From Lysobacterales bacterium UBA5700 (GTDB lineage Bacteria > Pseudomonadota > Gammaproteobacteria > Xanthomonadales > Xanthomonadaceae): DNA of 20,450 nt. The notes below the pieces were generated by a model. That model searched no databases, was not told the DNA's origin, and saw only the letters and a list, made by a program, of their open reading frames with translations. A program made the position numbers and the translations under genes. Shown piece by piece: positions 13,245 to 20,450 of the stretch; position 1 is the stretch's first letter, and every line of letters begins with the position of its first letter. The stretch is taken from NCBI GenBank assembly GCA_002420085.1, contig DIHI01000096.1, positions 2,183-22,632 on the forward strand, written 5' to 3'.

Positions 13245-16200
13245 ATGACCTCGCCCATCGACCCACTCGCCGCCTTCCACCCTGCCGTCGCCGACTGGTT
13301 CCGCGCCGCCTTCGGGCAACCGACACCGGCCCAGGCCCGGGCCTGGCCGGCGATCGCGTCGGGGCGACACACCCTGATCGCCGCACCGACCGGCTCGGGC
13401 AAGACCCTGGCGGCCTTCCTCGCCGCCATCGACGGACTGGTCCGACGCGGCCTGCAACCCGGTGACGGCCATCTGTTCGGCCAGCCGTTGCCGGATCGGA
13501 CCTTCATCGTCTACGTTTCGCCGCTCAAGGCGCTGTCGAACGACATCCGGATCAACCTCGAAGGACCGCTGGCCGGCATCCGCGCCGAACTGGTCCAGCG
13601 CGGCCTGCCCGACGTCGAGGTACACACCATGGTCCGCACCGGCGACACGCCGCAGGGCGAACGACTGGCGATGCGCAAGCGGCCGCCGCACATCGTGGTC
13701 ACCACGCCGGAATCGCTGTATGTGCTGCTCGGCTCGGAATCGGGCCGGCAGATGTTGGCCGGCACCGAAACGGTGATCGTCGACGAAATCCACGCCCTGG
13801 CCGGCAACAAGCGCGGCGCCCATCTGGCGCTGTCGCTGGCCCGGCTGGAAGCGCTGTGCGGCCGCCGACTGGCGCGGATCGGGCTGTCGGCGACCCAGAA
13901 GCCGCTGGCTGCTGTCGCTGCCTATCTGGTCGGGGCGCCGACGGCAGCCGGCCCTGTGCCCGACGGCGAGATCGTCGATGTCGGCTACACCCGGCGCCGC
14001 GATCTCGCCATCGAAGTGCCACCGGCACCACTGGAGGCGGTGATGTCCGGGGAGGTCTGGGCGACCGTCTACGACCGACTGGCGACCCTGGCCGGTGAGC
14101 ACCGCACCACCCTGGTGTTCGTCAACACCCGGCGAATGGCCGAACGCCTGGCCCTGCACCTGAGCGAGCGGCTCGGCAAGGAGGCGGTCGCCGCCCACCA
14201 CGGCAGCCTGTCGCGCGAGATCCGCCTGGATGCCGAACAACGGCTCAAGCGCGGCGAACTCAAGGTGCTGGTCGCCACCGCGTCGCTGGAACTGGGCATC
14301 GACATCGGCGAGGTCGAACTGGCCTGCCAGATCGGTTCGCCGCGCGCCATCGCTGCCTTCCTCCAGCGGATCGGCCGCTCGGGACACAGCGTCGATGGCA
14401 CGCCCAAGGGCCGCATCTTCCCGCTGTCGCGCGACGACCTCGGCGAATGCGTGGCCCTGATCGATGCCGTGCGCCGGGGCGAACTGGATACCCTGCACGT
14501 CGAGCGATTGGCGCTCGACGTGCTCGCCCAGCAGATCGTCGCCGAAGTCGCCGGCCAGGACTGGCACGAGGACGCACTGTTCGATGCCCTGCGTCGCGCC
14601 GAACCCTACGCCGCCCTGACCCGCAGCCAGTACGACCAGGTGGTGCGCATGCTCGCCGAAGGCTACAGCAGCCGACGCGGCCCGCGCGCGGCCCACCTGC
14701 ACCGCGATGCCGTTCACGGCATGCTGCGCGCCCGACGCGGTGCGCGGCTCACTGCGCTGACCTCGGGCGGTGCCATCCCCGACACCGCCGATTACGAAGT
14801 GGTGCTGGAACCCCAGGCCCACATCATCGGCAGCGTCCACGAGGATTTCGCGGTCGAGAGCATGGCTGGCGACATCTTTCAACTCGGCAATGCCTCGTAT
14901 CGCATCCTGCGGGTCGAGCGCGGCAAACTGCGGGTCGAGGATGCCCAGGGCCTGCCACCGAGCATCCCGTTCTGGCTGGGGGAGGCGCCTGGACGCAGTG
15001 ACGAACTGTCATTCGCGCTGGCACGACTGCGCGCGGAGATCGCCACCCGGCTGCATCAGGGCGATGGCGGCCCGCAGATCGCCGAACGCTGGCTGATCAA
15101 TGAGGTCGGCATCGCCGACGCCGCCGCCCGGCAACTGATCGACTACTACGCAGCCGCCGATGCCGCGCTGGGCGTGCTGCCCACGCAGCAGATCCTGGCG
15201 ATGGAACGCTTCTTCGACGAATCCGGCGGCACCCAACTGGTCATCCACACGCCGTTCGGGGTCCGCCTCAATCGCGCCTGGGGACTGGCATTGCGCAAGC
15301 GGTTCTGCCGCAATTTCAATTTCGAGTTGCAGGCGGCGGCCACCGACGATGCGATCGTGCTGTCGTTGTCGACCAGTCACAGCTTCCCGCTCAACGATGT
15401 GCTCAGGTTCCTGCACGCCAACAGTGTCCATGATGTTCTGGTCCAGGCCCTGCTGGACGCGCCGATGTTCCCGCTGCGCTGGCGCTGGAACGCCACGACC
15501 GCCCTCGCCCTGCCGCGCTTCTCCGGCGGCCGGCGGGTGCCGCCGCAGATTCAGCGCATGCGCTCGGAAGACCTGCTCGCCGCCGTCTTCCCGGATCAGG
15601 TCGCCTGTCTGGAGAACATCGTCGGCGAACGGCAGATCCCCGATCACCCACTGGTCAACCAGACCCTGCACGACTGCCTGCACGACGCCATGGACATCGA
15701 CGCCCTGGAAACACTGTTGCGGCGGATCGACGCGGGCGAGGTCGAGGTGGTCTGCCGCGACCTGACCGAACCCTCGCCGCTGGCGGCCGAGATCCTCGGC
15801 GCCCGACCCTATGCCTTTCTCGACGACGCGCCGCTGGAGGAACGCCGCACCCAGGCCGTGCAGAGCCGGCGCTGGACCGACCCGGCCTCGGCCGAAGACC
15901 TGGGCCGGCTCGATGCCGGCGCGATCGAGGCAGTACGTGAGGAAGCCTGGCCCGATGCCCGCTCGGCCGAGGAACTGCACGACGCCCTGATGAGCCTGGG
16001 CTGGCTGACCGCCGAGGAGGTCGCGGGCGAACCGACCTGGATCGACTGGCTGGTCGAACTCGCCGCCAGCAAGCGCGCGACGCTGCTGAGCCCCCTCCCG
16101 GCGGGAGGAGGAGACCATCCCGCACTGTGGGTCGCTGCCGAACGCCTGCCGCAGATGCTCGCCGTCCATCCACAGGCGCAGTGGCAACCACGGATCGAGG

Positions 16201-17792
16201 CCCCGGCCGAGCAGGCGACCGTCGAATGGACCGCCGAGGCCGCCCTGACCGACCTGCTGCGTGGCCGCCTGACCGGCCTTGGCCCGGTCACCGCCGCCCG
16301 GCTCGCCGACAGCATCGGCCTGCCGGCGAGCGCCATCGAACCTGCCCTGCTGGGTTTGGAGCGCGATGGCTATGTCATGCGTGGTCGATTCACTCCGATG
16401 GCAGGTTCGCACCGCCCAATCCTGGACCGACCGGCGGCTGTGGAGGAGTCTGCCCAGGAATGGTGCGAACGCCACCTGCTCGCCCGCATCCACCGCTACA
16501 CCCTTGGCCGACTGCGCCGGGAAATCGAGCCGGTGTCGCCGCGCGACTTCATGCGCTTCGCCTTCGAGTGGCAACGGGTCGCTCCGGGCAGCCAGGCATC
16601 CGGCCCGGATGCCCTGCTCGCCGTGCTCGGCCAACTGGAAGGCTACCAAGCCGCTGCCGGCGCCTGGGAAAGCGAACTGTTGCCGGCGCGGATCGCCGAC
16701 TACGACATCCGCTGGCTGGACGAACTGAGCATGACCGGCCGGATTGCCTGGACCCGGCTGCACGGACCGGTCGCCAGCGCCGGCAGCACGCGCAGCGGCG
16801 GCGGGCCGGTGCGCGCCACCCCGATCGTCCTGCTGCCGCGCAAGGCACTGGCGCGCTGGACCGCCCTGGCCGGCCCGATCGACACCGCCAGCGCACTGTC
16901 CTCGCGCGCCGAGCGGGTGGTCGATTGGCTGCGCACACACGGCGCCTCGTTCTTCGACGAACTGAGCGACGGCACCCGCCTGCTGCGTGCCGAACTGGAA
17001 GACGCCCTGGGCGAACTGGTCAGTGCCGGTCGGGTCGGAGCCGACGGTTTCGCCGGCCTGCGCGGCCTGCTGGTGCCGTCGAGCGAACGCGCCGGCCGAC
17101 GCCGGTCGCGCGGTCGGCGACCGGCCCTGACCGGCATCGCCGACGCCGGCCGCTGGGCGCTGATCCGACCTGCGCGCACAGCGACTGAACCGAACCAACG
17201 GCAGGCCGACACCCGCGAGACCCTGGACTACATCGTGCGCGTCCTGTTGCGCCGCTACGGCGTTCTGGCCTGGCAATTGCTGCATCGTGAGCCTGCCTGG
17301 CTGCCACCCTGGCGCGACCTGCGTCGCACCTGCCAGCGGATGGAAGCACGGGGCGAACTGCGCGGCGGTCGCTTCATCGCCGGCCTGTCCGGCGAACAAT
17401 TCGCCCTGCCGGAAGCCATCGCCCTGCTGCGCCGCGTGCGCCAGCGCGAACCCGATGGCAGCCTGGTCTGTCTGTGCGGGTCCGATCCGCTCAACCTCTC
17501 CGGCCTCGTGGTCGCCGGCCCGAAGCTGCCGGCCCTGGCCAGTACCCGTGTGCTGTACCGTGACGGCATGCCGATCGCCACCCTGATCGCCGGTGAATTC
17601 AGCGCCGTGACGGCGATGACCGAAGGCGAGGCTTGGTCCGCCAGAAAAACCCTGCTGCGCGACCCTGCCGGCCAGCCGGCACGCGCCGTCGATCGGCCTC
17701 GCCCGCCAAGCACCCTGCCAGTGACCGGAATCCGCGAGAATGACCGCGATCCCGACCCAGTCCGGTCGCCGCGCAACCCGAACCGACCATGA
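13245..17792 (+). CDS. lhr: Lhr, large superfamily 2 ATP-dependent helicase
   Basis: 1515 residues, close to the 1538 of E. coli Lhr, so the full form with C-terminal domain and not the short ligase-associated form. RecA domain 1 has the Q-type region, Walker A PTGSGKT (48-54), [10 protein letters not shown] (91-100), DEIH (180-183) and SAT (215-217). RecA domain 2 has [12 protein letters not shown] (291-302), [16 protein letters not shown] (343-358) and QRIGRSGH (374-381). Winged-helix and Lhr-specific domains follow to about 860, then the long C-terminal domain, which contains a stacked winged-helix region. Known activity is 3'-to-5' DNA or RNA:DNA translocation and unwinding in DNA repair; a uracil-DNA glycosylase activity has been reported for the E. 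coli C-terminal domain. ATG 13245 precedes the conserved region; GTG 13173 would add 24 unsupported residues. The last roughly 40 residues are Pro/Arg-rich and probably disordered. The stop overlaps the next start. Confidence 0.93.
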   Translation: MTSPIDPLAAFHPAVADWFRAAFGQPTPAQARAWPAIASGRHTLIAAPTGSGKTLAAFLAAIDGLVRRGLQPGDGHLFGQPLPDRTFIVYVSPLKALSNDIRINLEGPLAGIRAELVQRGLPDVEVHTMVRTGDTPQGERLAMRKRPPHIVVTTPESLYVLLGSESGRQMLAGTETVIVDEIHALAGNKRGAHLALSLARLEALCGRRLARIGLSATQKPLAAVAAYLVGAPTAAGPVPDGEIVDVGYTRRRDLAIEVPPAPLEAVMSGEVWATVYDRLATLAGEHRTTLVFVNTRRMAERLALHLSERLGKEAVAAHHGSLSREIRLDAEQRLKRGELKVLVATASLELGIDIGEVELACQIGSPRAIAAFLQRIGRSGHSVDGTPKGRIFPLSRDDLGECVALIDAVRRGELDTLHVERLALDVLAQQIVAEVAGQDWHEDALFDALRRAEPYAALTRSQYDQVVRMLAEGYSSRRGPRAAHLHRDAVHGMLRARRGARLTALTSGGAIPDTADYEVVLEPQAHIIGSVHEDFAVESMAGDIFQLGNASYRILRVERGKLRVEDAQGLPPSIPFWLGEAPGRSDELSFALARLRAEIATRLHQGDGGPQIAERWLINEVGIADAAARQLIDYYAAADAALGVLPTQQILAMERFFDESGGTQLVIHTPFGVRLNRAWGLALRKRFCRNFNFELQAAATDDAIVLSLSTSHSFPLNDVLRFLHANSVHDVLVQALLDAPMFPLRWRWNATTALALPRFSGGRRVPPQIQRMRSEDLLAAVFPDQVACLENIVGERQIPDHPLVNQTLHDCLHDAMDIDALETLLRRIDAGEVEVVCRDLTEPSPLAAEILGARPYAFLDDAPLEERRTQAVQSRRWTDPASAEDLGRLDAGAIEAVREEAWPDARSAEELHDALMSLGWLTAEEVAGEPTWIDWLVELAASKRATLLSPLPAGGGDHPALWVAAERLPQMLAVHPQAQWQPRIEAPAEQATVEWTAEAALTDLLRGRLTGLGPVTAARLADSIGLPASAIEPALLGLERDGYVMRGRFTPMAGSHRPILDRPAAVEESAQEWCERHLLARIHRYTLGRLRREIEPVSPRDFMRFAFEWQRVAPGSQASGPDALLAVLGQLEGYQAAAGAWESELLPARIADYDIRWLDELSMTGRIAWTRLHGPVASAGSTRSGGGPVRATPIVLLPRKALARWTALAGPIDTASALSSRAERVVDWLRTHGASFFDELSDGTRLLRAELEDALGELVSAGRVGADGFAGLRGLLVPSSERAGRRRSRGRRPALTGIADAGRWALIRPARTATEPNQRQADTRETLDYIVRVLLRRYGVLAWQLLHREPAWLPPWRDLRRTCQRMEARGELRGGRFIAGLSGEQFALPEAIALLRRVRQREPDGSLVCLCGSDPLNLSGLVVAGPKLPALASTRVLYRDGMPIATLIAGEFSAVTAMTEGEAWSARKTLLRDPAGQPARAVDRPRPPSTLPVTGIRENDRDPDPVRSPRNPNRP

Positions 17793-18622
17793 CCGAATCC
17801 TCCAGCGCCACCGAATTTCCCTACATCCATGGCTTCTCCGAGGTCGAACAGGCCCGACTGCGCAAACAGGCGCGGATCGCCGAACCGACCATCTTCAGCC
17901 GGATCGACTACGACGGCTGCCAGCGCCTGCTGGAAGTCGGCTGTGGTGTCGGCGCCCAATCGGAAATCCTGCTGCGCCGCTTCCCCGACCTGCACATCAC
18001 CGGTGTCGATCTGAGCGAAGCGCAACTGGCGGCCGCCGAACGCAATCTGGCCCGCTGCCCCTGGGCGGGCGAGCGCTACACCCTGCTGCGCGCCGACGCC
18101 ACCGACCTGCCGTTCGAGGCACGTCGTTTCGACAGTGCCTTCCTGTGCTGGGTGCTGGAGCATGTCCCGCAGCCGGCGCGCGTCCTCAACGAAGTCCGCC
18201 GGGTGCTGATGCCAGGCTCGCCGGTGTACGTCACCGAGGTGATGAACTCCTCGTTCTTCCTCGATCCCTACTCGCCCAACCTGCTGCGCTACTGGATGGC
18301 GTTCAACGACCACCAGTACGACTCCGGCGGCGATCCCTTCGTCGGCGCCAAGCTTGGCAACCTGCTGCTGGCCGGTGGCTTCCGCGACGTCGCCACCGAG
18401 ATCAAGACCTTCCACTACGACAACCGCCAGCCGGACCGGCGCAAGGCGATGATCGCCTTCTGGGAGGAACTGCTGCTGTCCGGTGCCGACCAGTTGATCG
18501 CCGCCGGCAAGACCGACCAGGCCACCGTCGATGGCATGCGTACCGAACTGCATCAGGTCCAGAACGACCCGAACGCGGTGTTCTTCTTCGCCTTCGTACA
18601 GGCCAGTGCCAGGGTCTACTGA
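17789..18622 (+). CDS. class I SAM-dependent methyltransferase
   Basis: 277 residues. Motif I is [15 protein letters not shown] (47-61), the acidic ribose-binding residue is Asp74 in [11 protein letters not shown], motif II/III includes [29 protein letters not shown] (101-129), and [13 protein letters not shown] follows (139-151). This is the Methyltransf_11/UbiE-like fold. A C-terminal extension (about 155-277) with [13 protein letters not shown] probably forms the substrate lid. The substrate is unknown; small molecules are as likely as quinones. ATG 17789 overlaps the lhr stop as ATGA, so translation is probably coupled to lhr. The next gene downstream, metK, makes its cofactor but has its own leader. 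No signal peptide or membrane segment. Confidence 0.88.
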   Translation: MTESSSATEFPYIHGFSEVEQARLRKQARIAEPTIFSRIDYDGCQRLLEVGCGVGAQSEILLRRFPDLHITGVDLSEAQLAAAERNLARCPWAGERYTLLRADATDLPFEARRFDSAFLCWVLEHVPQPARVLNEVRRVLMPGSPVYVTEVMNSSFFLDPYSPNLLRYWMAFNDHQYDSGGDPFVGAKLGNLLLAGGFRDVATEIKTFHYDNRQPDRRKAMIAFWEELLLSGADQLIAAGKTDQATVDGMRTELHQVQNDPNAVFFFAFVQASARVY

Positions 18623-18637
18623 CCGACCCGGCGCTCG

Positions 18638-18659
18638 GTCCGGGGGCGATACCCCGGAC
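18638..18659 (+). terminator. 8-bp hairpin between the methyltransferase and metK
   Basis: GTCCGGGG (18638-18645) and CCCCGGAC (18652-18659) pair perfectly around a 6-base loop, 15 bases after the methyltransferase stop. No T-tract follows. It may end the lhr operon or protect its 3' end. Confidence 0.4.
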
Positions 18660-18675
18660 GGCAGGTCGGTTGTAG

Positions 18676-18681
18676 TACACT
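18676..18681 (+). promoter_or_regulatory. candidate -10 of metK
   Basis: TACACT matches the -10 consensus at four positions and would place the start near 18688, giving a 40-base AT-richer leader. A second candidate, TATAAG (18709-18714), would make the transcript nearly leaderless. No SAM riboswitch fold fits in this short leader. Confidence 0.3.
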
Positions 18682-18727
18682 TGTCGGTTTCCAATCTTTC
18701 AATCCGCATATAAGGATACAAGGCGCG

Positions 18728-19966
<1,239 letters not shown>

Positions 19967-19995
19967 GCGCGACCATCGGCTCCACCCCCGCGCCA

Positions 19996-20022
19996 CCGTG
20001 CCCGCCGCAGCGGCGGGCACGG
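19996..20022 (+). terminator. 12-bp hairpin after metK
   Basis: The arms 19996-20007 and 20011-20022 are perfectly complementary with loop CAG, 30 bases after the metK stop. There is no clean T-run, so it is terminator-like but not canonical. Confidence 0.55.
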
Positions 20023-20030
20023 GCGTGCTG

Positions 20031-20061
20031 TTCATGATTTCGCCACACCGACCGATATACT
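20031..20061 (+). promoter_or_regulatory. promoter of the SAH riboswitch-ahcY transcript
   Basis: TATACT (20056-20061) matches the -10 consensus at five positions. The best -35-like sequence is TTCATG (20031-20036), 19 bases away, which is weak. The predicted start is about 20068, a few bases before the first conserved riboswitch base. Confidence 0.6.
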
Positions 20062-20070
20062 TTCAGATCG

Positions 20071-20139
20071 CCTCCGAGGGGCGCTGCGACCTGCTGCGGC
20101 AGGCCAGGCTCGAAGGCCGATCCACTGCAACGGCGCCCG
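20071..20139 (+). promoter_or_regulatory. S-adenosylhomocysteine (SAH) riboswitch
   Basis: The conserved core is present in order: CCGAGGGGCGCTGCGAC, a P2 hairpin, CCAGGCTCG, and CGGCGCCC. P1 pairs 20079-20086 with 20131-20138 over 8 bp. P2 pairs 20090-20094 with 20099-20103 and is capped by a UGCG (UNCG-type) tetraloop. The pseudoknot pairs CGAG (20075-20078) with CTCG (20109-20112). Family knowledge: this RNA binds SAH, discriminates strongly against SAM, and turns on SAH-recycling genes. It lies directly upstream of ahcY, its usual target. Confidence 0.93.
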
Positions 20140-20148
20140 TTCTAGCGA

Positions 20149-20166
20149 GTCCGCAGCGCTGCGGAC
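20149..20166 (+). other. perfect 18-base palindrome in the riboswitch expression platform
   Basis: The arms 20149-20157 and 20158-20166 are exact complements and would form a 7-bp hairpin with a GCGC loop between the aptamer and the Shine-Dalgarno at 20181-20184. Its left arm (20152-20159) is also complementary to the P1 5' strand (20081-20088), so it can take part in an alternative fold. Confidence 0.6.
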
Positions 20167-20193
20167 CACTCACTATCAACGGAGCACATCACC

Positions 20194-20450
20194 ATGAACG
20201 CCCAGGTCAAGAACCCCGACTTCACCGATTTCAAGGTCCGCGACATCACGCTCGCCGAACTCGGCCGCAAGCGCATCCGCATGGCCGAACAGGAAATGCC
20301 CGGCCTGATGGCGATCCGTCGCAAGTACGCCGCGGCCCGGCCGCTGCAGGGCGTGCGGGTGACCGGTTCGCTGCACATGACTATCCAGACCGCGGTGCTG
20401 ATCGAAACCCTGAAGGACCTGGGCGCCGACGTGCGCTGGGCCTCGTGCAA
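20194..20450 (+). CDS. ahcY: S-adenosylhomocysteine hydrolase, N-terminal part (continues past window)
   Basis: The first 85 residues are in the window. ATG 20194 has GGAG at 20181-20184. The sequence [34 protein letters not shown], then [33 protein letters not shown], is the hallmark N-terminus of adenosylhomocysteinase. The enzyme hydrolyses SAH, the inhibitory by-product of methyltransferases, to adenosine and homocysteine using bound NAD+. The NAD domain is beyond the window. Control by the upstream SAH riboswitch links expression to SAH level. Confidence 0.96.
   Translation, partial: MNAQVKNPDFTDFKVRDITLAELGRKRIRMAEQEMPGLMAIRRKYAAARPLQGVRVTGSLHMTIQTAVLIETLKDLGADVRWASC

Noticed and set aside
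15009..17399. 796-codon open frame on the - strand inside lhr
   Set aside because: Shadow of the lhr coding sequence; no domain or start signal.
17740..18675. 311-codon + frame overlapping the methyltransferase
   Set aside because: The translation is Arg/Pro-rich without domains, while the overlapping frame has clear methyltransferase motifs.
18660..18727. SAM riboswitch before metK
   Set aside because: The leader is only about 40-60 bases, and no SAM-I, SAM-II or SAM-IV core sequence is visible.

Overview
The window is GC-rich, densely coded DNA with every recognisable gene on the + strand, and reads as ordinary chromosome of a gammaproteobacterium. The FecA-like receptor, the full-length Lhr helicase, and above all metK followed by an S-adenosylhomocysteine (SAH) riboswitch and ahcY point to the Lysobacterales/Xanthomonadales group. 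That placement is inference from gene content and base composition.

Layout. 1-810: C-terminal end of a TonB-dependent outer-membrane receptor, followed by a strong hairpin. 937-1821: alpha/beta hydrolase with an Asp nucleophile, apparently read from a leaderless promoter. 1914-4175: three-gene operon of an ECF-like sigma factor, a single-pass membrane protein (probable anti-sigma factor) and an exported two-PDZ protein, closed by a canonical terminator. 4316-4885: two-repeat GDT1/UPF0016 cation transporter. 4991-6025: membrane-anchored protein of unknown function. 6164-7297: membrane diguanylate cyclase. 7379-9611: nupC-type nucleoside transporter and ribokinase-family kinase, a probable nucleoside/ribose salvage pair.

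9612-10535 is the only accessory-looking segment. It holds a RelB/RelE-like toxin-antitoxin pair with a palindrome over its likely promoter, flanked by two near-identical 18-bp direct repeats and followed by hairpins and an apparent dispersed intergenic repeat. After it come dusB (leaderless promoter), an AraC-family regulator, a small DUF1761 membrane protein, a 1515-residue Lhr helicase and a SAM-dependent methyltransferase whose start overlaps the lhr stop.

The right end is the activated methyl cycle. metK makes S-adenosylmethionine, methyltransferases such as the upstream gene convert it to SAH, and ahcY (cut by the window end) removes SAH under control of an SAH riboswitch at 20071-20139. 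The riboswitch leader contains sequences that could form two mutually exclusive long-range structures, one of which would cover the ahcY ribosome-binding site. I consider this the most testable regulatory idea in the window. I did not find a clearly new defence or mobile system. The most interesting candidates are the sigma/anti-sigma/PDZ operon, the flanked toxin-antitoxin cassette, the lhr-methyltransferase coupling and the riboswitch expression platform.
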